Below, one piece after another: positions 23,630 through 31,857 of a stretch of 64,000 nucleotides of DNA (positions within the stretch are counted from its first letter, which is position 1; every line of letters begins with the position of its first letter). The notes beneath the pieces were generated by a model. The model searched no databases and was not told where the DNA came from. It saw only the letters and a program-made list of their open reading frames with translations. Both the position numbers and the translations under genes were made by a program. Location: contig JAWKHX010000004.1 of the NCBI GenBank assembly GCA_041394605.1, positions 682,001 through 746,000 of the forward strand. Direction: 5' to 3'. The stretch is from UBA668 sp041394605. Lineage in GTDB: Bacteria; Actinomycetota; Acidimicrobiia; Acidimicrobiales; Ilumatobacteraceae.

Positions 23630-24400
23630 ATGAGCGAAATCAGGGTCGGAGTCGTCGGAGCCGGGGGGAGAATGGGTACGGCAGTGTGCGACGCTGTCGC
23701 CGCCGACCCGGCATTGGCCCTGGTGGCGGCAGTGGATCCCCACGCCGCGGGCGGCACCACTCACGGGCTGCCCATCGCCGCCGAACTGCGCGCCCTGGCC
23801 GACGCCGGTGCCGAGGTGGTGGTGGACTTCACGGTGGCCTCGGCCGCCCGGGTGACCCTGCCATGGCTGGCGATGCACGGCATGCACGCCGTGGTGGGCA
23901 CCACGGGCTTCACGGACGACGACCTGTCTGCGTTCCGCAGCGAGTTCTCCGGCAGCAACTGCCTCATCGCCGCCAACTTCGCCATCAGTGCCGTGCTGAT
24001 GATGCGCTTCGCCGAACTGGCGGCGCCCTACTTCGACACTGCCGAGATCATCGAACTGCACCACGATCGCAAGATCGACGCCCCCAGCGGCACCGCCGTC
24101 ACCACCGCCCGGCGGATGGCCGCGGCGAAGGGGGAGTGGGCCGAGGACCCCACCGAGCAGGTGGTGTTCGAGGGGGCTCGCGGTGGTGTGGGCCCGGCAG
24201 GCATCCACCTCCACTCGGTGCGCATGCGCGGGATGGTGGCCCACCAGGAAGTCATCCTCGGGTCGGAGGGCCAGACCCTCATCATCCGCCAGGACAGCTA
24301 CGACCGCACCAGCTTCATGCCGGGTGTGGTGCTGGCGTGCAAGCGGATCGCCGAGGTCCCAGGGCTCACCCTGGGCCTCGACGCGATCCTTGGTGTCTGA
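23630..24400 (+). CDS. dapB: 4-hydroxy-tetrahydrodipicolinate reductase
   Basis: 256 aa. It reduces hydroxy-tetrahydrodipicolinate in the DAP/lysine pathway, feeding peptidoglycan. N-terminal dinucleotide motif VGVVGAGGRMG, GTTGF, and the catalytic signature ELHHDRKIDAPSGTA near residue 143 are intact. dapA, the preceding enzyme, is 10 kb away at 33707. The gene is convergent with tpx, with 9 bp between the stops. Confidence 0.95.
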   Translation: MSEIRVGVVGAGGRMGTAVCDAVAADPALALVAAVDPHAAGGTTHGLPIAAELRALADAGAEVVVDFTVASAARVTLPWLAMHGMHAVVGTTGFTDDDLSAFRSEFSGSNCLIAANFAISAVLMMRFAELAAPYFDTAEIIELHHDRKIDAPSGTAVTTARRMAAAKGEWAEDPTEQVVFEGARGGVGPAGIHLHSVRMRGMVAHQEVILGSEGQTLIIRQDSYDRTSFMPGVVLACKRIAEVPGLTLGLDAILGV

Positions 24401-24409
24401 ACCGGCAGG

Positions 24410-24907
24410 TCAGCCGAGCGCCGCGACGGCGGCGTCGTAGTCCGGCTCTTCGGAGATGGCCGGCACGAGCTGCGAGTGCACGACGGTGCCGTTCTCGTCC
24501 ACCACGACCACGGCGCGGGCCAGCAGGCCAGAGAGGCGGCCGTCGGCCATGGTGACGCCGAGCGCCGAGCCGAAGTCGCTGCGGAAGCACGACCCAGTGA
24601 CCACGTTCTCCAGGCCCTCGGCGCCGCAGAAGCGGTTCAGCGCGAACGGCAGGTCGGCGGAGGCGCACACCACGACGGTGTTGTCCATGCCCGAGGCCAG
24701 CTCGTTGAACTTGCGCACGCTGGTGGCGCACACGGCGGTGTCGATGCTGGGGAAGATGTTCAGCACGACGCGCTTGCCGGCGAGGTCCGCCTTGGTGAGC
24801 TCGCTGAGGTCGCTCTTGGTGAGCGAGTAGTCCGGGCAGGGTGCACCGACTGCGGGAAGATCGCCGACGGTCTGGACGGGGTTGCCCCCGAGCGAAGTGG
24901 TAGCCAT
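24410..24907 (-). CDS. tpx: Thiol peroxidase (atypical 2-Cys peroxiredoxin)
   Basis: 165 aa. The peroxidatic cysteine is C60 in DTAVCATSVRKF and the resolving cysteine is C94 in NRFCGAEG, the spacing of the Tpx subfamily. It reduces hydrogen peroxide and alkyl hydroperoxides with thioredoxin. The ATG at 24907 follows TAGAAC by 7 nt and has no Shine-Dalgarno, so it is probably leaderless. Confidence 0.95.
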   Translation of the reverse strand: MATTSLGGNPVQTVGDLPAVGAPCPDYSLTKSDLSELTKADLAGKRVVLNIFPSIDTAVCATSVRKFNELASGMDNTVVVCASADLPFALNRFCGAEGLENVVTGSCFRSDFGSALGVTMADGRLSGLLARAVVVVDENGTVVHSQLVPAISEEPDYDAAVAALG

Positions 24908-24942
24908 GCCACCGGTTCTACCACTCCCGGCCGGGGTTTGTG

Positions 24943-25629
24943 TCACCGTCCGCTTCGGAAATTGCGCACCTGGGTGAGCAGCACCACGACGATGCCGCCG
25001 AGGATGAACCACAGTTGGTAGTCGGTGGTGAAGTCGATGACGGACCGCAACTGCGACTCGAACGCCGACGACAGCCAGCGCAGCAGCGCCAGCCGGGCAG
25101 CGATGCCCACGGCCGCCATCGGGGCCAGCCGCCGCCACTTGGTGCGCGACGCCCCGCTGAGCACCCAGACGATGTTGGAGCCGACGAAGAACGGCACCAC
25201 GAACCACTCGGCGCGGGCGAAGCTGTTCTCGAACTTGGTCACCTGCTCGGGCGGCATGCCGAGGTACCGCCAGAACCAGCGCAGCGCCCGGTCGCCGTAG
25301 GCCCGGCCGAGCAGGTGGCAAACCACTGCCGACAGGGTCAGCCGGGCCGCCCCGATGGCGGCCCACGCCGTCCAGTGCAGGTCGGTGGGCACGGTGAGCA
25401 CCAGGTGGCGGTTGCGCGATGACAGCGCGAGCAACGCGCCAGGGTGGTCGTCCACCAGCTTGGTCCAGAAGATCGTGCCCAGGTTGGCGGCCGCCAGCAG
25501 GATCACGAAGCTGACGATCCAGATGGGCCCGTGGCGGGGCACCACGTGCGCGGGCGCCTCGGCGGCGAGGGTGCTGTCCGCGTGCGGCACGGGTTGGTCC
25601 GCTGCACCTTCCGGGTTCGCCGCTGTCAC
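24943..25629 (-). CDS. DedA/VTT-like integral membrane protein (tentative)
   Basis: About 228 aa with several hydrophobic segments: WIVSFVILLAAANLGTIFW, a central SAVVCHLLGRAYG segment, FVVPFFVGSNIVWVLSGAS and a last one near LWFILGGIVVVLLTQVR. The amphipathic part around WRYLGMPPEQVTKFENSF and the following re-entrant-like stretch recall VTT/DedA-family membrane proteins, but the key motif is weak. GTG 25629 is chosen because TAGTGT (25638-25643, minus) lies 8 nt before it; GTG 25641 would lie inside that box. It diverges from the cupredoxin gene. Confidence 0.6.
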   Translation of the reverse strand: MTAANPEGAADQPVPHADSTLAAEAPAHVVPRHGPIWIVSFVILLAAANLGTIFWTKLVDDHPGALLALSSRNRHLVLTVPTDLHWTAWAAIGAARLTLSAVVCHLLGRAYGDRALRWFWRYLGMPPEQVTKFENSFARAEWFVVPFFVGSNIVWVLSGASRTKWRRLAPMAAVGIAARLALLRWLSSAFESQLRSVIDFTTDYQLWFILGGIVVVLLTQVRNFRSGR

Positions 25630-25700
25630 GGGATCGCACACTAGGCTCTCGCTCCCGTCGGCGTCGTGAGCATGCCGGCGGTCAACGGCGGAGGAACCGG

Positions 25701-26168
25701 ATGCAGGTACGGAAAGGGCGCGCGCACTGGATGGTGGCTGCACTGCTGGTGGCCATCGCCACGGGCTGCGCGGCCGACCCGAACGACGCGCTGTCCGCCC
25801 GAACCACGGTGGCCCAGGCGCCGGCGCCGTCGGCAACCGACGCCCCCGGCGAGACCGTGGCGCCGACGTTCCCCACGAACGGTGAGGTGGCCCAGGTCAT
25901 CGCCCTGGACAACAACTTCCTGCCGCAGACCATCACCATCGCCGCCGGCACCCAGGTCAGGTGGGTCAACAACGGGCGCAACGACCACAACGTGGTGCCC
26001 GAGGGCGACCCGGGGGCAACCACGTGGGGCGTCCTGCAGGACGGCTTCCACCCGACCGACACGTACTCGCTGGTGTTCAACACGCCCGGCACGTACGTCT
26101 ACTACTGCACCATCCACGGCACCTCGTCCGCGGGGATGTTCGGCACGATCGTCGTCACCGAGCCGTGA
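25701..26168 (+). CDS. Cupredoxin (plastocyanin/azurin-like) lipoprotein
   Basis: 155 aa. A lipoprotein signal ends ATGC at about residue 23. A Pro/Ala/Thr linker of about 35 residues follows. The cupredoxin domain has strand motif NFLPQTITIAAGTQVRWVNN and copper ligands in the type 1 order: His in NDHNVV, then Cys, His and Met in YYCTIHGTSSAGM. It should bind one copper and carry electrons or store copper at the cell surface. SD GGAGGA precedes the ATG. First of three closely spaced genes for exported proteins (gaps 17 and 4 bp). Confidence 0.92.
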   Translation: MQVRKGRAHWMVAALLVAIATGCAADPNDALSARTTVAQAPAPSATDAPGETVAPTFPTNGEVAQVIALDNNFLPQTITIAAGTQVRWVNNGRNDHNVVPEGDPGATTWGVLQDGFHPTDTYSLVFNTPGTYVYYCTIHGTSSAGMFGTIVVTEP

Positions 26169-26185
26169 CGACAAGGGGGAGATCC

Positions 26186-27610
26186 ATGAAGAAGTACACG
26201 ACGCTGGCCGTCGCGGCCGCGCTGGTCCTGGCGGCCTGTGGCGACGAGCGCAGCACCACCGACACCACGCAGGCACCGGCCACCACGGTCGCCGCCACCG
26301 ACGCCCCACCGGCCACGGACTCCATGCCGGCGCCCGAGACCACCGCCGGTGACGACGGGGTGCTGAACGTGCCGGAGGACTTCGCCACCATCCAGGCGGC
26401 AGTGGACGCCGCCCAGCCGGGCGACCTGATCCTGATCGCGCCCGGCACCTACCACGAGGCCGTCAACGTGGTCACCGACCAGCTCACCATTCGCGGACTG
26501 GACCGCAACGAGGTGGTGCTGGACGGTGAGTTCGACCTGGACAACGGCATCCGCATCCTCGGTGCCAAGGGCGTGGCCGTGGAGAACATGACCGCCACCA
26601 ACTACACCTCCAACGGCTTCTTCTGGACCGGGGTGGACGGCTACCGCGGCTCGTACCTCACCGCCTACCGCACCGGCGACTACGGCGTGTACGCGTTCGA
26701 CTCGATCAACGGCCAACTCGACCACATCTACGCGGCGGGCAGCCCGGACGCCGGCATCTACATCGGCGAGTGCTACCCGTGCAACGCGGTGGTCAGCGAC
26801 GTGGTCAGCGAGCACAACGGCCTCGGCTACTCGGGCACCAACTCGGGCGGCAACCTGATCATCATCAACTCGGTCTTCCGCTACAACCGGGCCGGTGTGG
26901 TGCCCAACAGCGGCAGCTACGAGCTGTGCTACCCCGAGCGCGACACCACCATCGTGGGCAACCTCGTGTACTCCAACAACCAGGGCGACACCCCGGCGAT
27001 CGACGTGGCCCTGCTGGCCATGGGCAACGGCATCGTGGTGGCCGGCGGCGTGCTCAACGACATCGAGCGCAACCAGATCTGGGACCACGACAAGGCCGGC
27101 ATCGCGCTGGTGCCGTACCTGGAGGACGACCCCAACGACGACCTGCCGACGCCGGAGGAGTGGGACGTCACCTGCGCCGACGCCAAGCAGCAGCTGCCCC
27201 AGGACCCCGGCGGCGCGATCCTCTGGAACGCCCAGCAGAACCGGGTGATCGGCAACGAGATCAGCGACAGCCGCCAGTACGACATCATCCTCGCCTCGGC
27301 GGATCTGGACGTGGGCACGCTGGGCAACTGCTTCGCCGGCAACGTCATGGGCGCCACTGCCCCCACCGACCTCGAGGCGCTCGGCCCGTGCGACGGCACG
27401 CAGGCGACGGACTGGTCGGCCGGCGCATACGACATCATCACCTGGCTGGCCGAGGAGCACCCGCCGTCCGCCGACTGGAAGACGGCCAGCCTGCCGGCGC
27501 TGGAGCCCCAGGAGAACATGCCCGACGCCGCCACGGCCCCGGCCAACCCGGCCACCAACGTGCCGGCGCCGGTGGACGTGGACGCCATCGCCGTGCCCGC
27601 CAAGCCGTGA
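26186..27610 (+). CDS. NosD-like right-handed parallel beta-helix lipoprotein
   Basis: 474 aa. Lipoprotein signal (ALVLAAC), a Thr/Ala/Pro linker to about residue 58, then PEDFATIQAAVDAAQPGDLI, the classic opening of a parallel beta-helix. Repeating coils follow (YGVYAFDSINGQLDHIY, AGIYIGECYPCNAVVSDVV, GNLIIINSVFRYNRAGVVP, GNLVYSNNQGDT). NosD-type and carbohydrate-processing proteins use this fold. No catalytic residues are evident. Several Cys pairs suggest disulfides. A C-terminal Pro/Ala-rich tail of about 50 residues follows. SD AAGGGGGA; co-transcribed with the cupredoxin and the DUF1996-like gene. Confidence 0.85.
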   Translation: MKKYTTLAVAAALVLAACGDERSTTDTTQAPATTVAATDAPPATDSMPAPETTAGDDGVLNVPEDFATIQAAVDAAQPGDLILIAPGTYHEAVNVVTDQLTIRGLDRNEVVLDGEFDLDNGIRILGAKGVAVENMTATNYTSNGFFWTGVDGYRGSYLTAYRTGDYGVYAFDSINGQLDHIYAAGSPDAGIYIGECYPCNAVVSDVVSEHNGLGYSGTNSGGNLIIINSVFRYNRAGVVPNSGSYELCYPERDTTIVGNLVYSNNQGDTPAIDVALLAMGNGIVVAGGVLNDIERNQIWDHDKAGIALVPYLEDDPNDDLPTPEEWDVTCADAKQQLPQDPGGAILWNAQQNRVIGNEISDSRQYDIILASADLDVGTLGNCFAGNVMGATAPTDLEALGPCDGTQATDWSAGAYDIITWLAEEHPPSADWKTASLPALEPQENMPDAATAPANPATNVPAPVDVDAIAVPAKP

Positions 27611-27614
27611 CGCG

Positions 27615-28523
27615 ATGCGCCTGAGGGGTGCGGCCGCGCTGGCCGCCGCCACGCTGCTCACCGCCGCCGCCTGCACGTCCTGCACGGACGGCGGCGGCGA
27701 GCAGGCGTGGGACCCGCACACGTCGGCCACCTCGCTCGGCCGCCCCGACCGCCCGGTGGCGGGGCCCCAGGGCGCCCAGGCCCAGTTCCTGGTGGAATGC
27801 GGCTACAGCCACGCCGCCCTGGATGACCCGATCGTGTACCCCGGCCAGCCCGGTCTCAGCCACCTGCACTCGTTCTTCGGCAACACCGGAGTGGACGCGT
27901 TCACCACGGTGGACCAACTTCCCGGCGGCGAGACCACGTGCGATCAGCAGCAGGATGCCGCGGCCTACTGGGCCCCCGCCCTGCTGCGCAGCATCGCCGT
28001 GATCGACCCGGTGAAGAGCACGGCCTACTACCGGCCGGGTCTGGATGTGGACCCCACCACGGTGCAGGCCATGCCGGCCGGTCTGGTGATGATCGCCGGC
28101 GACGCCAACACGGCCGAGGCCCAGCCCGCGGAGATCGTGGCCTGGTCGTGCGGCACGGGCATCGAGCGGGCGGTCACCCCGCCGACGTGCGTGGAGGGCC
28201 GCAACCTGCGGCTGATCATCACGTTCCCGGACTGCTGGGACGGGGTGAACCTGGACAGCCCGAACCACCACACCCACGTGGCGTACAGCAGCGGGGGCCA
28301 ATGCCCGAAGGGCTACCCGGTGCCGATCCTGCAACTGCAGTTCAGCGTGGAGTACCCGGTGACGGGAGACCCCGAGGGGCTGCTGCTGGCCAGCGGCGGG
28401 TTGCTCACCGGCCACGCCGACTTCATGAACGGCTGGGACCAGGAGAAGTTGGAGAGCGAGGTGGCCCTGTGCATCCACCGCGACCTCGTGTGCGGCGTCA
28501 CCAGCGGCCGCAAGACCGGCTGA
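27615..28523 (+). CDS. DUF1996-like exported protein
   Basis: 302 aa. Signal peptide with a lipobox-like LTAAAC and a second nearby Cys. The mature part has LSHLHSFFGNTGVDAF and TFPDCWDGVNLDSPNHHTH, the two hallmark stretches of DUF1996, a secreted domain known from fungi and actinobacteria with no proven function. Conserved His and Asp residues in these motifs could form a metal or active site. It begins 4 bp after the beta-helix gene stop, so it is the last gene of the cupredoxin operon. An opposing ABC gene follows. Confidence 0.85.
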   Translation: MRLRGAAALAAATLLTAAACTSCTDGGGEQAWDPHTSATSLGRPDRPVAGPQGAQAQFLVECGYSHAALDDPIVYPGQPGLSHLHSFFGNTGVDAFTTVDQLPGGETTCDQQQDAAAYWAPALLRSIAVIDPVKSTAYYRPGLDVDPTTVQAMPAGLVMIAGDANTAEAQPAEIVAWSCGTGIERAVTPPTCVEGRNLRLIITFPDCWDGVNLDSPNHHTHVAYSSGGQCPKGYPVPILQLQFSVEYPVTGDPEGLLLASGGLLTGHADFMNGWDQEKLESEVALCIHRDLVCGVTSGRKTG

Positions 28524-28541
28524 GGCCCGAGGCCGAGGGAG

Positions 28542-29321
28542 CTACAACCGCCCGGAGGCGATCACCCGAGCCAGGAAGTCCCGCGTCTCGGCATGCTGCG
28601 GCTCCGTGAACAGTTGGGCCGGCGGGGCGGACTCCAGGATCACCCCGTCCTGCAGGAAGCAGACCAGGTCGGCGATCTCGCGGGCGAAGCCCATCTCGTG
28701 GGTGGCCAGCACCATGGTCATGCCGTCGTTGCGCATCTCGCGCACCACGTTGAGCACCTCGCCGACGAGCACAGGGTCCAGCGCTGCGGTGATCTCGTCG
28801 AGCAGCATCAACTCGGGTTGCATCGCCAGTGCTCGCACGATGGCCACCCGCTGCTGCTGGCCGCCGCTCAACTGGTCCGGGTAGGCGTCGGCCTTGTCGG
28901 CCAGGCCCAGTCGCTGCAGCAGGTGCATGGCGGTGGCCTTGGCGTCGCCGGCGCTGCGCCCGAGCACCTTCATGGGCGCCAGCGTGATGTTGCGCAGCAC
29001 GCTCATGTGGGGGAACAGGTTGTAGCTCTGGAACACCATGCCGATCCGCCGGCGGATGGGGTCCGGGTCCAGGCCGGGCTCGGCGAGGTCCACCGCGCCG
29101 CCGGTGCCGTGCAGCCAGATCTCGCCGTCGTCCACGGGCTCGAGCATGTTGATGCAACGCAGCATGGTGCTCTTGCCGGACCCGGAGGCGCCGATGAGGC
29201 AGACCACTTCGTGCTCGCCGATGTCCAGGCAGATGTCGTGCAGCACGGTGCGGCGGTGGGCCTTGGTGCCGAACGACTTGCGGAGGTTGCGGATCTCCAC
29301 CTTGGGTGTGGCGCCGTTCAT
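28542..29321 (-). CDS. Polar amino acid ABC transporter ATP-binding protein (GlnQ-like)
   Basis: 259 aa. Walker A GASGSGKST, Q-loop VFQSYNLFPHMSVLRN, signature LSGGQQQRVAIVRAL, Walker B LMLLDEITAALDP and H-loop THEMGFAREIAD. FQSYNLFPHM is typical of polar amino acid (glutamine/arginine) importers. Its ATG overlaps the permease stop by 4 nt. It is last of three genes: SBP, permease, ATPase. Confidence 0.95.
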   Translation of the reverse strand: MNGATPKVEIRNLRKSFGTKAHRRTVLHDICLDIGEHEVVCLIGASGSGKSTMLRCINMLEPVDDGEIWLHGTGGAVDLAEPGLDPDPIRRRIGMVFQSYNLFPHMSVLRNITLAPMKVLGRSAGDAKATAMHLLQRLGLADKADAYPDQLSGGQQQRVAIVRALAMQPELMLLDEITAALDPVLVGEVLNVVREMRNDGMTMVLATHEMGFAREIADLVCFLQDGVILESAPPAQLFTEPQHAETRDFLARVIASGRL

Positions 29322-30226
29322 GCGACCTGCGACCCTCCGGTGCGGCGCCGGTGGCGCGCCGAGTACCAGTCCACCAGGCGGGTCTCGGGGATGGTGAGGA
29401 TCAGGAAGATCACGGCGGCGACTACGTACGGTGTGTAGTTGAACGTGCGGTCCTTGATGACCTGCGCCCGGCGGAACAACTCGTACACGCCCAGCAGGCT
29501 GAGCAGGGCGACGTCCTTCTGCAGGGAGAGCATGTCGTTCATCAGCGGCGGCACCACGCGGCGGGCCGCCTGGGGCAGCACCACATGGCGCATGGTCTGC
29601 GTCTGGGTGAGGCCCAGCGACCGGGCGCCGGCCCGCTGGCTCTCGTGGATGCCCTCGATGCCGGAGCGGAACACCTCGGCCACGTAGGCGGAGTAGGCGA
29701 GGATCAGCGCCACCGGCCCCCACAGGTAGGCGGAGTTCCAGCGGCCGCCGAACCACAGCAGGTGGAACTCGCCCTTCAGCCCGAGGGCGGGGATGCCGAA
29801 CCCGACGAGGTAGATGGTGAGGATCACCGGGATGCCGCGGAACAGGTCCGTGTAGGCCGCGGCGAACGCCCGCAGGGGGAACAGGGCGGGATTGCGGATG
29901 TTGCGCATCATGGCCAGTGCCACGCCCCAGATGAGGATGAACGGCACGCAGGTGAGGAACAACTTCACGTCGGTCCAGAGGTAGCCGAGCAGGTCGGGGA
30001 AGTCCTGGCGGAAGCGGGCCCCGTTGAAGAACGTCTTCTTCACGGTGGGCCAGCCGGGCGTGCGCGGCACGATCAGCACCACCGCCAGGAGCACCGCGGT
30101 CATGCTGCTGGCGGCGATCAGCGCGGCCCGCCGCCGCTGCTGGCGTAGCCAGACCTCCCGCCGGGTGAGGACGCGAGAGGGCGCCGGCGGATCGCCGGCG
30201 CCCTCACGGTGCGATAGTGCCGCCAT
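29318..30226 (-). CDS. Polar amino acid ABC transporter permease (HisM/GlnP type)
   Basis: 302 aa. A basic N-terminus, a first TM at about 36-53, a non-membrane stretch (TVKKTFFNGARFRQDFP), then the HEQRO-type permease domain: FRGIPVILTIYLVGFGIP, SAYVAEVFRSGIEGI and ARSLGLTQTQTMRHVVLPQA (EAA loop). This N-terminal extension is typical of actinobacterial members of the family. ATG 30226 is the only plausible start; its codons 8-17 form a 13-bp hairpin (30177-30205). Lies 10 bp after the SBP stop. Confidence 0.92.
   Translation of the reverse strand: MAALSHREGAGDPPAPSRVLTRREVWLRQQRRRAALIAASSMTAVLLAVVLIVPRTPGWPTVKKTFFNGARFRQDFPDLLGYLWTDVKLFLTCVPFILIWGVALAMMRNIRNPALFPLRAFAAAYTDLFRGIPVILTIYLVGFGIPALGLKGEFHLLWFGGRWNSAYLWGPVALILAYSAYVAEVFRSGIEGIHESQRAGARSLGLTQTQTMRHVVLPQAARRVVPPLMNDMLSLQKDVALLSLLGVYELFRRAQVIKDRTFNYTPYVVAAVIFLILTIPETRLVDWYSARHRRRTGGSQVA
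30177..30205 (-). repeat. Perfect 13-bp hairpin in the first codons of the permease gene
   Basis: GAGGGCGCCGGCG (30177-30189) and CGCCGGCGCCCTC (30193-30205) pair exactly around the loop GAT. It starts about 32 nt after the stop of the binding-protein gene. Hairpins between SBP and permease genes often make the SBP mRNA more abundant; here the element is inside the permease ORF. Confidence 0.6.
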
Positions 30227-30236
30227 CTCGGGTGGG

Positions 30237-31142
30237 TCAGCCCATCGAGATCTCGGGGGCCTCGGTGTACTCGCCCATCCACGTGTCGGTGATGGTGGCG
30301 AGTTCGCCCGACGCCGTCAGGTTGGCCAGGGCCATGTTGACGCACTCCACCAGCGGGTTGTCCTTGGCGAAGAGCATGCCCCACGGCTCGGCCTCGCTGC
30401 CGGCCGATGCCGGGAACTGGCCGATGACCTTGGCGTTGTCGAACTCGGCGGCCGACAGGTACAGGGCGGTGGGCAGGTCCACCACGAGGATGTCGATCTG
30501 GCCGTTCACCAGCGCCGCGTTGGCGTCGGCGTTGCTGTTGAAGATCTGCACCTGGCTGTCGGGCTGGATGACGTTCTCCACCAGGTCGATGCTGGTGGTG
30601 CCGGCGGCGACACCGATGTTCAGCGACTTCAGATCGGCGATGGTGCTGATCTGCAGGGTGCTGTCGGCGCTGGCGATGGCGGCCTGCGGCGCCGAGTAGT
30701 ACGGGTCGCTGAACGTCACGACCTGCTGGCGCTCGGCGTTGATCGAGTACTGCTGCAGGTTGAAGTCGAAGGTTTTCTCACCAGGGGCGATGGCCTCGTC
30801 GAAGCCGGTGCGGACCCAGCTGACGGCGTCGCCCTCGAAACCCATCTGGGCGGCGACGGCCATGGCCAGCGCGGCCTCGAAGCCCTGGCCGGAGGCCGGG
30901 TCGTCGTCGATGACGTAGGGCGGGTAAGCCGGGTCGCCGGTGGCGATGGTGAGCATGCCGGCCTCGAGGGTCTTGCCCTCGGCGCAGGCGGCGGCATCAC
31001 CGGAGGGGGCGTCGGTGGACGGCGCATCCGTGGAGGGGGCGTCGGTGGCCGGGGCCTGAGTGGTGGTGGTGGACTCGTCGTCGCCGCAGGCGGCGAGCAG
31101 CAGGCCGGCGAATGCGGCCACTGCGATGATCTGTCGCTTCAT
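30237..31142 (-). CDS. Polar amino acid ABC transporter substrate-binding lipoprotein
   Basis: 301 aa. Lipobox GLLLAAC (Cys 19), a linker with a STDAPSTDAPSTDAPS repeat, then an SBP family 3 fold: LTIATGDPAYPPYVIDD, GFEAALAMAVAAQMG, VTFSDPYYSAPQA, LKSLNIGVAAGTTS and GQIDILVVDLPTALY. Probably binds a polar or charged amino acid. SD AAGGAG precedes the ATG; first gene of the SBP-permease-ATPase operon. Confidence 0.93.
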   Translation of the reverse strand: MKRQIIAVAAFAGLLLAACGDDESTTTTQAPATDAPSTDAPSTDAPSGDAAACAEGKTLEAGMLTIATGDPAYPPYVIDDDPASGQGFEAALAMAVAAQMGFEGDAVSWVRTGFDEAIAPGEKTFDFNLQQYSINAERQQVVTFSDPYYSAPQAAIASADSTLQISTIADLKSLNIGVAAGTTSIDLVENVIQPDSQVQIFNSNADANAALVNGQIDILVVDLPTALYLSAAEFDNAKVIGQFPASAGSEAEPWGMLFAKDNPLVECVNMALANLTASGELATITDTWMGEYTEAPEISMG

Positions 31143-31217
31143 CGGGTGGGTGCTCCTTGCAGTTGTTCACACTGACCTCGCCAGGCTAATCCGCAGAAGG
31201 ATTTTCGGAGGGGTGCC

Positions 31218-31247
31218 TTGACGTTGAGGCGAATTTCGTCTTAGTGT
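31218..31247 (+). promoter_or_regulatory. Promoter of the TetR gene, TTGACG-N18-TAGTGT
   Basis: TTGACG (31218-31223) and TAGTGT (31242-31247) are separated by 18 nt. The ATG at 31256 is 8 nt after the -10, so the mRNA should be leaderless. This is the best two-box promoter in the window. An autoregulatory operator could overlap it; TTGAG and CTCAA flank the -10 region, but the symmetry is weak. Confidence 0.6.
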
Positions 31248-31255
31248 CTCAACTC

Positions 31256-31849
31256 ATGTCCCCGCAGGCCCTGCCGTCCGCCACCGAGCGTCGCGTCCTG
31301 GAGGCCGCCAAGGCCTGCTGCGCCCGCTGGGGCATCGACAAGGTCACCATCGACGACATCGCCGCCGAGTCGGGGGTGTCCCGGGCCACGCTCTACCGCA
31401 TGTTCCCCGGCGGCAAGGACGTGCTGTTCGAGGCCATGCGCCTTCGCGAGCTGGAGGACTTCTTCGAGCGCCTGGCCGCCCAGATCGCCGGCGCCGTCAG
31501 CCTGGAGGACCTGCTGGTCCGCACCGTCGTCGCCGCCACCCACGAGATGCGGGCCGACGACCACCTCGCGGTCATGCTGGCCTCCGAGCCGGGCGACACG
31601 CTGGGCCAGCTCACCGTGGACGGGCTGCCGCGGATCATCCGCGTCGCCACCGTGTTCCTCGCCCCGCTGGTGGACAGCTACCTGCCCCGCCGCGAGGCCG
31701 CCCGCCTGGTGGAACTGCTCGCCCGTCTCGTCATCAGCTACTTCCTCGCCCCGTCCGACCATGTGGACCTCGGCGACCCCGAGTCCGCCGCCACCTTCAT
31801 CCGTACCTTCATCACGCCGGCCTTCGAAGCCTCACTCATCAGGAGCTGA
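31256..31849 (+). CDS. TetR-family transcriptional regulator
   Basis: 197 aa. The N-terminal HTH is clear: RRVLEAAKACCARWGIDKVTIDDIAAESGVSRATLYRMFPG. The rest is an all-helical ligand-binding domain ending LIRS. ATG 31256 is chosen over an in-frame GTG at 31244, which would lie within the -10 box. It is 8 bp upstream of the diiron protein gene and in the same direction, so it probably controls its own two-gene operon. Confidence 0.92.
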   Translation: MSPQALPSATERRVLEAAKACCARWGIDKVTIDDIAAESGVSRATLYRMFPGGKDVLFEAMRLRELEDFFERLAAQIAGAVSLEDLLVRTVVAATHEMRADDHLAVMLASEPGDTLGQLTVDGLPRIIRVATVFLAPLVDSYLPRREAARLVELLARLVISYFLAPSDHVDLGDPESAATFIRTFITPAFEASLIRS

Positions 31850-31857
31850 ATCCGCCC

